The position numbers and the translations under genes are program-made. Below the pieces are notes generated by a model, which worked only from the letters and a program-made list of their open reading frames with translations, was not told where the DNA came from and did not search any database. A DNA stretch of 64,000 bases, taken from positions 7,570,362-7,634,361 of the forward strand of contig OX442416.1 of the NCBI GenBank assembly GCA_949361645.1. The letters run 5' to 3'. Positions 44,517 to 56,087 of the stretch are shown here, in pieces (position 1 is the first letter of the stretch; each line of letters starts with the position of its first letter). Source of the stretch: Spongilla lacustris. Its lineage: Eukaryota > Porifera > Demospongiae > Spongillida > Spongillidae.

Positions 44517-46036
44517 AAAGCCGGAGTAAATGGTCCGGGCGGACACTTTACTTCGCGGACAGTTTCCTCCGTGACAGGACTTATGGTCACCACAGCTGTT
44601 GCATAAACACACACACAAACTTTTCAGCTGTCACGCACCTAAAGCTGTACAACTATAGCACTGATTATTATCTAGACTTACAGAAGGCAACAAACATTGG
44701 CTGCATGATTTCTTCCAGTCGGTATTTGGTTGTGGTGTAGCATCCACAGATATATCCTTGGTCTCCATGACATATAATCTCGAACGGCAAGATTCGAGCT
44801 TCAATGTCAAGCACGCATGCCACAAAAAAAAATCATGCACACATTTAGAATATTTTTTATACTGATGCACAATACGTATAATTATTATAACTCACGTAGT
44901 CACGATGAGACATTTCACAATGAAAATGTCCGTTGATATTGTGCCGAGCAGCCAGCCGTAAGCACTCAGCATCAGATAATGCCACGTACACATCTGATAA
45001 TGTATACAAGAAGTGCTCATCACCAGGGTGAACGGCTAAGAGTTTCAGCCTAGCGGCATAACTGTGGCTCCCTCCATGTACCTCGTACTGGTACTGCAAT
45101 GCTAAGTCCATTTTAAATTCTTCAACGCCCTTAACGCTGGTGCACTAAAACCACAGCCATTGGGGGGACGCCAGGGCCAAAAGGATCCTCTGCCATTTTA
45201 GACGTCAAGGCATCCACAAACGTAAGATCAAGCTTCCGAAGCTGTCGAGAAGGTGGTGGTTCTCTCAATCGACGAATGTCAATTTTCACGAGACCTTTAT
45301 GTTATTTTGAGAAAGGGTATATGTTATGTACACTGTCGTGCATACCCGGTGTATGTATATAATTGTGCGTGTATTGCTTGGCCAAAGGAACATGTTGATT
45401 GTTAACGTGCTAACCTATCTTTTTTTGTTGAATCGCAGTATCAAGCGAATTCTTTTCGTAGTCCAGTTTTAATTTCTTGGCAGGTGGTGTTGCCAGACTG
45501 GATGTTGCAGAAAAGCCATTAAATTCTCTGACTTCCTCTGTATGATCAGATGACAACTCCGGATTCTGGTCCTTAAATATTACGAGCTCTCTCGAATCCA
45601 TTATCGTCTGGTTCAGTTACTTCTCGCCATATACCTCGACAAATGTAGTGGCATCCTCTGCGTGTTTGAAATTTCGGCTGAAATCTGACTTATTCCACTA
45701 AAAGTTCATCCGGTTTAGGATAACTTTTTCAACTAGAAACTTTGCCTGTATATGTGTGTGTGCAACGGTATATATGCATAAGTAGTTTTGAAACTTGAAA
45801 GCGCATACACATGCATGTATACATATACGTGTATGTCTATAAATACATGCTATCAGCTAGATACGTACAATTAGGGCTTGGTCTTTATACGCGCTAGCTC
45901 TCGGTTCTGTACTTCCTTCCGTAATTGTTCTCAAACAACCAACAGCTTTCCGATTTCTGTCCATTTCTAGCCCGTCCACAAAGACATACAAACGTCCTTC
46001 ATTTCTTTCCTCCAAATACCACCGTTTCGAAGGCAT
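44352..46036 (-). CDS. Six-exon gene with ParB-like motif block and Cys-rich tail; mobile-element accessory candidate
   Basis: Splice model on the minus strand: 45869-46036, 45415-45607, 45152-45294, 44896-45093, 44682-44798 and 44627 down to 44352. All junctions are GT-AG and in phase; introns 3 and 5 are 58 and 54 nt. It starts MPSKRWYLEERNEGRLY. Exon 2 has a lysine-rich PPAKKLKLD, a likely nuclear signal. Exon 4 reads YEVHGGSHSYAARLKL, then VYVALSDAECLRLAARHN and a HRDY end. The GGxHSxxA/RHN pattern recalls ParB/sulfiredoxin-like folds found in transposon-linked proteins of corals and sponges; this is from memory. Exons 5-6 add CSQC and CNSCGDHKSCHGGNC, a probable zinc site. The 3' end overlaps the Ulp1-PHD gene on the other strand, so the true end may be elsewhere. 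The start lies 174 nt from the start of the divergent transposase. No coding lesion seen. Confidence 0.55.
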
Positions 46037-46209
46037 CCTTGGGATTTCGCTAGCTAGGGGAATGCGACAGCTGCAAAACCTACGTGACAATTAATGCTTT
46101 TTTAAATAATAGTACCGCCACATTAGCCGCCTTTTGCAATATTCTATTGTAATGAATACCTACTGCGCGCTCGGCTCCATTTCAGTCGCGCACAAAATCG
46201 TAACAATGA
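46037..46209. promoter_or_regulatory. Shared intergenic region of a divergent gene pair
   Basis: This 173-bp interval separates the start codons of the ParB-like gene (minus) and the DDE transposase (plus). It holds CCGCCACATTAGCCGCC and CACTGCGC-like GC patches and a TTTTTTAAATAATA patch. A bidirectional promoter is inferred only from the arrangement. Confidence 0.4.
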
Positions 46210-49200
46210 ATGAATATAGGAGTGAAATCTTCTGAGAATAGGAGTGAAATCTGGAGCGTTTCGTCACACGAACCGTCACCATCTGACATTTTATTCCTTA
46301 GCAGTTCCAGCGGCGGTGAGATTGAGAACACAGCAAGTACCAGCCCCATCATATTCCTGGATGCCACGCCGCCAAGTCCCATTCACTGCCAAAAGGATGC
46401 ATCGCCAATCGCATGTTCAACACCGAAAATGTGCTGCCCAAAGCGCTGTTTGCAGCAACACTTGGAACAAGCAGCTGACATAAACGCAAGTTTTCAACGC
46501 AGGAATCAATGTGACCAGACTCAGTTCTTGTTAGATATGTTCCATGTCACTAAAGGAGGCTCGACACATTTGGTGAACGGAGTAAAGGTTTGCCGAAATG
46601 CATTCCTCGCTGTTTATGGTATTTCAAGGAGGAGATACCAGCAAGTGTTGAAAGAGTACTTGCGCGGCAGTATTAAAGCTCTTCGCAAGCCAACATCCAG
46701 AACAATCACGACAAAAACAGCGGACGCGGAAGCATGGATGGCAAAGTACTTTGAATCGATATCGGACTGCAGAATGCCACACAACGGTCAGTTGCACCTA
46801 CCGCATTTTTTATCCAAAAGAGACGTTTATAACATTATGATGCGCCAAATGGAGAACCAGAAGATGCCAACAATATCTCTGCAACAGTTCTACGCTACAT
46901 GGACTATGAAATTCAAAAATGTTGTTATTCCTAAGGTAAGTATTTCGGGGCCGGCATACATGACTATTTTCATTTTGTCCATAGACCAGTTTGTTTTCAA
47001 AGTGTGACCTGTGTACAAAATACACAGAGGAGCGAGCAAAAGGTGGCCGGGACAAAAAGGCCATTGAAGATTTGCGAGCAAAATATGACAAACACCTTGA
47101 ACATGTCCAGTTACTTTATCATTTTCAAAGTTACTACTGAATGTTTATATGTTGTGAATATTACAGGAAAGAAAGAGGAGTATACTACAATCATAGGCAC
47201 AAGGCGCGGAACAATCCCAACAAGTACTTTACAATAATCATTGATGGAATGGACCAGAGCAAGACCAATGTTCCATTTTTGGGTCAGCGAACAAAGTCAA
47301 CTCAAAATCTGTGGCGGCTGCAATCACACATCACTGGAGTCCTTGTTCATACAGATTCGTCATGGGGCAAACAAGTACTCGCTTTTGTAGACCTCTACCA
47401 GTATCCTCATGATAGCAACCTGACTATTAATATCCTAATCAGAACTCTAAATGAATTGGAAAAGCCACTGCCACCTGTCCTTTATCTCCAACTGGACAAC
47501 TGCTTCAGAGAAAACAAGAACAAATTTGTAATGGCATTTTGTGCCTTACTAGTAAAGTTTAAGTTTTTCTCTAAGGTATGGTTTAATTTCCACAATATTC
47601 GCTTGTTATGAATGTCATGTTTCCAGGTGCGCATAAACTTCTTACCTGTTGGTCACACACATGAAGATATCGACCAGTTCTTTTCAAGGATATCCGAAGG
47701 GTTGCGCAAAAATGGAGCTGAAACATTCGATGGTACAAAACACTAGGAGTTACACAAGACATTATATCATGTCCATTTTTTTCCATTTTAGAATTGCAGT
47801 CTGTGATTAACAAGAGCTTTACTTCAAGCCCAAAAGTTATAGTTGTTGAGCAGTTACTTGATGTTAAGAACTTGATGATTCCACACATTGAGGAAATTCA
47901 TGGCCACACTGAGCCACACTGTTTCAGATTCACCCAAAGTCACTGTGGTGAGAACATAGTGATGCATTACAGGCAATGGAGTGGACAAGCTTGGATCCCT
48001 GAAACAGGGATTCAAATACTAATCGTAAGTTATTTAAGGCAATTTAACTTGTAAATTACGTAACGCCATATATACATATACATGTAGTCCATACCAATCA
48101 ACAATTTGCAGTTCTGTGAACCATCATTTGAGAAGTTGGATCTTCCACGGCTTCAACAGGATCTACCAAAGTGGAAAGACTGGCTGAAACCACACTCCAA
48201 TATTGAATGGCAGGAGTTTTTTTTAATATTGAATTACCTAGACTTTCTGCTCATTTTAATCCAAATGAACAAAGCAACCTGTCTATTCAAGACCTACTGA
48301 TATGCACACCACTGGATCCGAATATAGTCCAACCAGAATGTGCAGAAGCAAATATTCCACTTATTCAAATGTTTGAAGCAGAGGAATCCCAGCCACATGT
48401 GAGTTAGTGATGAGTGTAAAATATTAGATGTACTAAACAATGCATTACTTGAAACTTGGGAGTACAAAAATGTACTCCTTATAGTGCATGGAAGTATATT
48501 TATGTACTCCCAAGTCAAGGAGTACATCAATGTACTCCCAGAATTGGGAGTACATAAGTGTACTCCTTGACTTGAGAGTACATTTATGTACTCCTTTGAC
48601 TTGGGAGTACATAAATGTACTCCTTGACTTGGGAGTGCATAAATGTACTCCTTGACTTGGGAGTACATTTATGTACTCCTTGACTTGGGAGTACATAAAT
48701 GTACTCCTTGACTTGGGAGTACATAAATGTACTCCTTGACTTGGGAGTACATAAATGTACTCCTTGTCTTGGGAGTACATAAATGTACTCCTTGACTTGG
48801 GAGTATATAAATGTACTCCTCGACCTCGGAGTACAAAAATGTACTCCTAATTTCTTTCGAATGTATTATAAGCTCAGCAATACATGTTTATCTAACACAT
48901 AGGTGTATACTGGACCATATCAGAAAGTGACAGGGACTACAAGCAGAGTAATATCTGAATGTGATATCAGTGGGCTTGAAATTGGTCATCTGGTAGCTTT
49001 GAGAGGTGATACTAACAACCTACTCATCGGACGTTGTATCACAATAATGGAGGAGGAAATTGAGTTGTCATGGTTTGATGGCTCATATACAACCATTTGG
49101 AAGCCCTCAAAGATGAAAGATCCAAACAACCCAAGAAAACTTGTCGATTGGACAGACCAAGTACCCAAATCATCAATTATTCTTTACGGTTTTTTACATT

Positions 49201-49261
49201 CACTTCTACTGGCCGACTTAGAAAAGCAACTGTTGATCATTTAAAAAGCATACTGTCATAA
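46210..49261 (+). CDS. Seven-exon DDE-type transposase-like gene (DUF7869-like)
   Basis: Exons 46210-46935, 46985-47109, 47167-47575, 47627-47732, 47792-48024, 48112-48398 and 48903-49261. Introns are 49-87 nt except the last (503 nt), which is filled by a palindromic minisatellite. The product is about 748 residues. N-terminal: Ser/Pro-rich, then CCPKRC and GVKVCRNAFLAVYGISRRRY. Middle: CDLC and a basic helix. Core: IIIDGMDQSK, then YLQLDNCFRENK, then PVGHTHEDIDQFFSRIS, spaced as the acidic residues of an RNase-H-like DDE nuclease. The HTHEDID block is, from memory, the hallmark of proteins annotated DUF7869. C-terminal: YGF...TGRLRKATVDHLKS. Two one-base losses in T runs (48218-48225, and 49190) shift the frame; they could be real decay or homopolymer errors. 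No terminal repeats were found. Confidence 0.65.
48450..48850. repeat. Minisatellite of hairpin units inside a transposase intron
   Basis: About 14 units of 28-29 bp, each containing GGAGTACATAAATGTACTCC, a near-perfect palindrome, followed by TTGACTT(G). It occupies most of intron 6 of the DDE gene. The minus-strand frames rich in YSQVKEY are repeat artefacts. Confidence 0.9.
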
Positions 49262-50380
49262 ACCAACAAGTAACTGAAGGAATTTAAGCACACTACACAT
49301 GCTTTAATCGTTTACAATAAAATTGATGTAATTTTGTGTCATGATTGCGGTACATAGAAATAATCAAATGATGCAGAAAGGCAAACAATGTACACAAAAT
49401 AAAACATAATATATGCGAAAAATGCACCAATGTACATCAATTCAACATTTTCAATCATAATTCTTGCAAATCAGAATAGTTCAGTTTAGTTCAGACTTTG
49501 TTATGTATAGGTAATAGAATATTTAAACTTCCAATACTGCCAATACCACACAAAGTGTCGGAAATTTAAATAGCTCAATTCCTTTCTAAATGAGACAGAG
49601 CACCCTGCATGAAATCAGTCAAAGCTGTCAAGCACTCATAGATAACAAAGGACGTGAATCTATACACATGTACATGTACAGTATGATCTCTGATAACACC
49701 ATATAATTGCTGGCGCATGCATGGTGCGACAGTCTACTCCCCCCTTGTGGGTGAGTTCCGGCCTGGGGTCCGGCCTGGGGTCCGGCCTGCCCGGTCAAGC
49801 GGACAATCCGGCCTGGCAGGCCGATCTTGTCAAGCCAGACTGGCCCTCCTCCATACACTGCCTGGTGACCAGGAGGGGCTATAGGCCTACTTTGCGGATC
49901 TAGCATAGCCTTGGGGGAGGGGGGGGGGGGGGGGGCGGCAGCCCCCCCCCCCCCCCCCCCCCCATTATATTAAATGCCGCCCCTGTCATGAAATTGCCGC
50001 CCCCCTCCCTCCCCCCCCCCCCCCACACACACACACACGATGCGTCTGCGTGCGCACTACCTAGCGTAGGTAATGCACGGGCATCTAGAAAGCACAATAG
50101 CACGCAGCTGAGTTCACAATTACGTCGATACGCTCGTTTAAACACGGGCCATTTTTTCGGTGGGGGCGGATGCATGGGGGATATTTCGCGGTGGACAATA
50201 TATATAATTTTTCACGCATGTATTTTAAAAAGATACGCGCAAGCTATAGCGCCATACGAAAGTTCATTGTGACAATAAAGCCCGATCCGATGTAGCCGAG
50301 CGGTTTATGAACGGTTTATGGTTTAGGCTACATTGAAGCGCATGCGTTACTTATAAGTTATAACGCACGCGGATCAGATG
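49262..50380. other. No gene seen; repeat-rich spacer
   Basis: Holds a CCGGCCTGGGGT tandem patch (49758-49785), long G and C runs (49915-49965 and 50010-50024), and a (CA)n run next to the C run. At 50115-50170 there is a segment related to the MITE at 36146-36320. Confidence 0.45.
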
Positions 50381-50384
50381 TATA

Positions 50385-53300
50385 TGTTCCGCGCGAATTG
50401 TAAATTTGCGCAATTTCGAAATTGCGTTGCGCAATTTGAAAATTTCGAAATTGCGTACCGATTTCGAAATTGTCCTCCGATTTTAAAATTGCCACCCAAT
50501 TTCGAAATTGCGCTGCGCAATTTCGAAATCGCGTAACTTCGATACCCATGCGCACTTTCAAAACTGTGCACGTCAGTGTATGTGTGTAAAGTCACCTTCG
50601 TCGAGTATGGACCAGTGCGATGAGAAGCAACTTTTTGACAGATTTTGCGTTGAACAGTTCAAGGACAGGGATGATCAGTAGCATGACTATTTCTAGAGAG
50701 AAAGGACAGCGAATTGTGAATGTCATCAAGAAGGATCCATCGGCAGTAACTTAAAGCTCACAATTCAAATTCTGGGTAAAGAAAAAACGCTTTGAACTGA
50801 TTAACCACCCTGCACTAGGTGTTAAAGACGTGTTGTGTCTCCCAGCCAAAAATCAGGTAACGTGACGAAGCACACCACTCACGCGTGCCACATATGCCAC
50901 ACACTTACATATCTACGTGTTGAATTCGCAGAATACTAATGACACAACGGTTATGGTCAAATGGAGACGAGTAGCGTTTATAGATGAGTTCTTTGATATA
51001 ATTGAAGAAGTTCACTGCAGGCAAAAGGGACACATCGGTAGTAAGAAGACCATACAGGAGGTAAAATGTACTGTCTCTGTACGTGTATGCTATGTGATTT
51101 TAAAACTGGTCTCTACTTTGAAGATATCAAAGTTATATGGATGCATTCCAAGATCTGCTGTGGACAAGTTTGTACAACTGTGTCTCTTGTGTCATGCAAG
51201 AAAACCACAGTCAACCCGTGCTCCACTGAGACCAATTATTTCATCAGGCTTTATGACAAGAGGCCAGGTTAGATAATGGTATATTTTTCACAAATTATTG
51301 CTTGTTATTTCCAGATTGATCTCATTGATATGAGGCACAGGCCTGATGGATCCTTTAAGCCGGTGGATTGGTCATTATATGGACCACTGGGCAAAATTTC
51401 ATGTGCTATTTCCATTAGTGCGAAAATCAGCAGCTGAAGTTGCCGTTGCACTATCAAACCAAGTGTTTGCTGTCTTAGGTACCCCAAAGATCTTGCATTC
51501 TGATAATGACCGGGAGTTTGTGAATGATCTCATTCACAGCATAGTTAAAGAATGGCCTGGGGAAGTGATGGTTGTAAATGGCCGACCAAGAAACCCTAAA
51601 TGCCAGGGTCTCATTGAACAAGGCAATGGCATGGTAGAGAAGCTACTTGGGTGTCGTCTCTATGCACATGAAGGGGACAGTCAACCTGTGTGGTCTGAGT
51701 GGCTGCCATTTATCCAATGTAAGTCAGTATAATACCCTAGCTATCCAAATTACACGAATTGTCTTTTTATGCAGATCAACTAAATACAACTGTGCATGGT
51801 ACCATGAAAACCACACCATATGAGCTTGTGTTTGGCCAACCACCCCGACAAGGAATTTTCCCTGGAGTCAAAGGTCCGAGCATAATGGAAGAAGATGTAG
51901 AGGATATCATAAAGGAGAATGAAGAAGTGAATGTTTGCAAGATCAATCCTTGGGTAAAGGGCAAGAAGATGGTGTGGTGGATATTGAGCAATGGCATACA
52001 CAGGAGAATACAACAGGTGACAGTGTAAGAAGCGGTGACAATGGTAAACTTGAAAAAAGATGCCGTGATGGTGATGAAATGAGATCCAGTGATGATGATC
52101 TAGCAAGAAGGTGTAATGAAGAAAAAAAATGCACTGATGATTTTCAAGAAAGATGTAGTGGAGATGACCAAGAGGATTGCAGTAATGATAATGCTAAAGG
52201 AGACAGTGAAGAAGAACCAAAAAGATGCAATGATGGGAGGGTGGTACCCACAGAGAAAGGTAGAGAAGTCTCATGCACAATGGAAGAACTAGATGTCAAG
52301 AGAGGGCTAGCAGAGAATGAAGAGTCTGAAGAGCACATCTTTATTGGAGAAAATCAGAGCAAATGTTGCCCAATAAGCAGTCACATAAAAGGAGTGAACC
52401 AGGATACTAGGGAAGTAGAGGATCACAATGTTATACTTTCTACCACAGAGAAGCATAAACTACTACGTTTGAAAGCAGACAAAATGTACAGGCGAAATGC
52501 CGAGCGAATGCAGTTGAAATACTCAAAAGCCAAAAGAAAGAAAATTTGTACATTCTCGGTCGGTAACTTTGTAAGTGTTAAAATTCCAAGGATAGACAGA
52601 ACATCTACAGATTTACATAGAGTTCCATGCTATCACCTCTATTGACTCAGGCAAGTGTTATTTTGTGATGTGTATAATCATATAAGGCATTGCTTAACTT
52701 AAATGCATGAATTTATACATGCATGCAGTTACAATTGCCAATGTGCAGTTGGAGTACTACCAGTACGGATCTATGCCCATATTAATTTTAGCTGCAGCAA
52801 AGTGTTGCCTAGAATATAATCCTCTTGACATCTCAGGCCAGAATGGCTCTACTGTAAGATGGCTAGCTTCTTTCCAGTCCTGGGGAAAGTGTGTTGAGCC
52901 TCGTTTCAATAACCACCAAAAACCTCAAAAACCAATTAATGGGACAAATAAATAAATACACCAATAAACCAAACTAAGTAATAAATATATAATTTAGTAT
53001 TTCTTGCTTCTTCTATGTACATGTAGGTGCATATGGAGTTTTAAAGACATGCTATGGTGAGGGGGATCTAGAATGCTTTGAAGGATTTCTAGCACTTGAA
53101 GTAAATGGATGGGATAATGATAAATATATATCACTACGTGAGGCAGCTCAACTAATGAATCCTAAAAATGACTTCAAATGTGCTTCATGTAATTGCCAAT
53201 CAGGATGCAGTACAAAACGTTGCTATTGCAAGCGCAATAATACTAAGAGTTTATCAAAATGTCATGGTGGCAAGAGCTGCTCAAACCAGCCTTCTGAATT

Positions 53301-54311
53301 TGAACAAGATTTTGAAGATTATTTAAAGAATGATGAAAGAGAAATATTACAAAAACAGAATTATTGCAAACTTGGATCACAAGTGAAAGAGAATGAAGAC
53401 AAATCCATGACAGGTTTTGTGTCATTACAAAATGAAAATGAGGAAAGTGGAAAGGAAAAGTGCAGCAAAAGGCAAACCCAACAGCTGGTATTCCCATGGG
53501 GTGTCCTGACTTGCATCTTGATCAAGAGGACAGACGAGCACTCATACACAAAAAATGGCTCTCTGACAAATATATTTATGCTGCACAAATACTACTAAAG
53601 AAACAATTTGCACATATTGGTGGCTTACAACCACCGGCACTTTCACAGACAGGCCAATGGCAAGTTATGTCATCTGAAGGGATCCAAATATTACATTCAG
53701 GTAATCATTGGTTGTGTGTTTCCACAATTGGATGCCCTGGAAACACCATCAATCTTTATGATAGCATGAATCACCGTAAAACCAGTCAATCTATAGTTGC
53801 ACAGATCTCCTCCAGCTTTATTAATTGCCAAGGTACAAGTTATACCATTCAAGTGATAAAATGCCAAAAGCAGTCAGGGTGCAATGACTGCGGTCTGTTT
53901 GCGATTGCAACAGCTACAGCACTTTGCAATGGTGAACTACATGTACCCTCATCAAAGATTTGGGATCAGAGTGCAATGCGGATCCACCTAGTAAAGTGTT
54001 TTGAGAGCCGGTTGATGATGCCATTTACAGGCAAGCTGGAACCTAACATTATGATGGAAGACATAGCTAGAAAAGAAGTTATCTCGGTCTAATGGTGTGG
54101 ATTGAAATGTATGTTCTGCATTAGCTTATTCTTATGTCAACATTGCACGTATTGTTTTCGTTATGAAAGTTTTGAAAGTGCGCATGCATATCGAAGTTAC
54201 GCAATTTCGAAATTGGGTGGCAATTTTAAAATCGGAGGACAATTTCGACGAAGTTTTCAAATTGCGCAACGCAATTTCGAAATTGCGCAAATTTACAATT
54301 CGCGCGGAACA
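50385..54311 (+). mobile_element. Complete Ginger-type DNA transposon, 3927 bp, TATA target duplication
   Basis: The ends read TGTTCCGCGCGAATTGTAAA and its complement ending TTCGCGCGGAACA. TATA lies immediately outside both ends (50381-50384 and 54312-54315). A TGT...ACA terminus and a 4-bp target duplication are what is known for Ginger1 elements. Subterminal regions (50400-50545 and 54190-54300) are rows of CAATTTCGAAATTG palindromes. Inside is one multi-exon gene for an integrase, Cys-rich domain and Ulp1-like protease. Confidence 0.85.
50606..54092 (+). pseudogene. Ginger/KRBA2-like integrase fused to Cys-rich and Ulp1-like protease domains
   Basis: Exons as I read them: 50606-50856, 50932-51060, 51124-51267, 51315-51718, 51775-about 52660 and 53027-54092. 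Domains in order: an N-terminal VKKKRFEL region; H2C2 zinc site (HCRQKGHIG and CLLCHARK); DDE integrase core (IDLIDMRHRPDG; ILHSDNDREF; CQGLIEQGNG); TPYELVFGQPP; an acidic linker; SVGNFVSVKIPRIDR; YGVLKTCYGEGDLE; Cys-rich NCQSGCSTKRCYCKRNN; Ulp1 protease with NHWLCVST, LYDSMN and NDCGLFAIA. Lesions: a TAG and a TAA in exon 1, an extra C near 51361, and frame changes near 51940 and 52630. The protein relates to KRBA2-type and Ginger integrases, which cut and join transposon ends. With intact TIRs it may still be mobilised in trans. Confidence 0.75.
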
Positions 54312-54399
54312 TATATACCATTAATTAGAATATCACTCGCGGAAGTCATGCATGCTTACAGAATTTAATGTAATAAAATAGCTGTACTACCAAAAATCT

Positions 54400-55560
54400 G
54401 GGGAGACTGAAGGCAAAAGTGTGTGTGTGTGTGTGTGTGTGTAGGGGGGGGGGGGGGGGCAAAAGCCCCCTAGCTGCTGCTACTTCGATTGCTAGATTAC
54501 CATGCTACTAAAGCGATTTACATGCATACATCATAGAGGAAAAGTACGGCCGGTTTGCTCACGTGAGCATATTTAATATTTTAGGCGCCTGTTGACGGCC
54601 GTTACGAGGCGCGTTGTCGCAATAAACTTCGTTGTCTTTCGCGCGTATGTACATTCTTTTTTAAAAATTCACTGCGCTGCGAATGCGCTGATTTTTAGCG
54701 TGGTTTGAAGCGAAAAATGTGAAAGCTTCTGGGGCTCCGCCCCGGCCCCGATGGGGGAGCCCCCATACCCCCTTGCTGGCGAGGGGGTGGACACCGCGCC
54801 CCCGCCCCTCCAACTAACCGCCCCCCCATAACCCCATTCCTAGATCCGCCACTGGTGACCCTACCCCCACCATGCACCATGCATCCCCCCCCCCCCCCCC
54901 ACACACACACACACACACCATGCATATTTCCTGGATCCGCCACTGATTGTAGCCATATAATTAGGGGCAGTTTCTTAACGAACCTTTTCGGGCGTGGAAT
55001 ATCTAGAGTTACGTTACAAACTCATGGATCCCGTCGGATTATGAAGTCATTAAAAACGCGACCCGCTTCTAACTGGACTCCTGACGATCGGATTGCTTAG
55101 ATTTTTCTCGTTATCTAACAAGACAATAAAAACATGCAGTTTAGCGTTTATTCGACGTCACAAAACCGCTTGGTTCAGTTGCGGAGAACTAAACACTTGC
55201 CTAAACTCGTACCCAGTCCCACGATTGTCGTCGTCGGCAACTTTTTGTGCTGACAACGCATAACTCGCGGGATAGGAACACTTCTAAGCAATTGCCCCTC
55301 CCCTCTCCCCCCCCCCCCCCCTCACTTTTACACCAGCGATACTATTTTATTTTTATTAGAAACCAAGCGAAACCTTTTTTTTAGGCGGGGCAATTGCTCA
55401 GAATGCTTCAATTTCGATGTATTATTCACGAATTACCTACCTATATTATTAATAAGTGGTTAACTTACGATGCAAGGGGGACCCCGCTCGTATCGCAAGG
55501 GGGACCCCCCCCCCCCCCCCCCCCCCCCCCCCCACCTTAATCCTACTCCGCTGCTAAGGA
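54400..55560. repeat. G/C-run and GGCGGATCC-family repeats; no gene
   Basis: A GT microsatellite (54418-54442) runs into a G run (54445-54460). TAGATCCGCCACTGG (54841) and GGATCCGCCACTG (54931) are ends of the CAGTGGCGGATC family, with C runs followed by (CA)n between them. A further C run at 55507-55533 lies in GCAAGGGGGACCCCC repeats. No reading frame I recognise. Confidence 0.55.
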
Positions 55561-55891
55561 ATCAAAAGCACACCAATCGCTTCAGAATTGGTCGCTTCCG
55601 CGGTCATTGACAAATAGTCTCGAAGCTACAATGTATATATCGGTTTGCAACTCTCGCTCTCGACGATTTGCACATGCATGCTAGAGTCATATATAGATAT
55701 TAGAGTACTCTAATATCTATGCTAAAGTCTACAAACAACAATACTACAGTACTATAGCTATAATGTGTATAGTCAGGGCACTATAATAGTATCCTTTAAT
55801 CAGTAATCATTATTAATTCTAATATAGAACCGTACGTTGTTTGACGTTGGTGAAGTTGTTCTTGTCAAAAATAAATGCCCTTCAAACTATA

Positions 55892-56087
55892 GATGAGGTT
55901 TTGCATCCAGCTAGAGCACTGTACAAAGCAGAGCCTGAAAAGAAACGAACAATTCGACGTGCAAAGTATCGAGCAATACCATGCAGAAAAGGTCCAACGG
56001 ACTGCATGCTTAAAGACAATATACATAAGACTGTACTCGATAGACAAGAGTTAAGATTAAGGCTCAACACAATAAAGCCACCCATAT
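55892..56087 (+). CDS. Possible internal exon of an unknown protein
   Basis: An open frame DEVLHPARALYKAEPEKKRT followed by a basic, proline-containing stretch and KPPI lies between a plausible acceptor (AACTATAG before 55892) and a plausible donor (GTATGT after CCCATAT). The composition is protein-like, but I recognise no family and found no partner exon. It could equally be a mobile-element fragment. Confidence 0.3.

Noticed and set aside
48294..48780. Tyr/Ser/Val-rich minus-strand repeat protein
   Set aside because: Antisense reading of the hairpin minisatellite within an intron.
53560..53575. AAAAAAT heptamer as a programmed -1 frameshift site before the Ulp1 domain
   Set aside because: The position is correct for slippage, but the -1 frame is already protein-like and family-matched upstream of it, so the frame change must occur earlier; a short intron is simpler.
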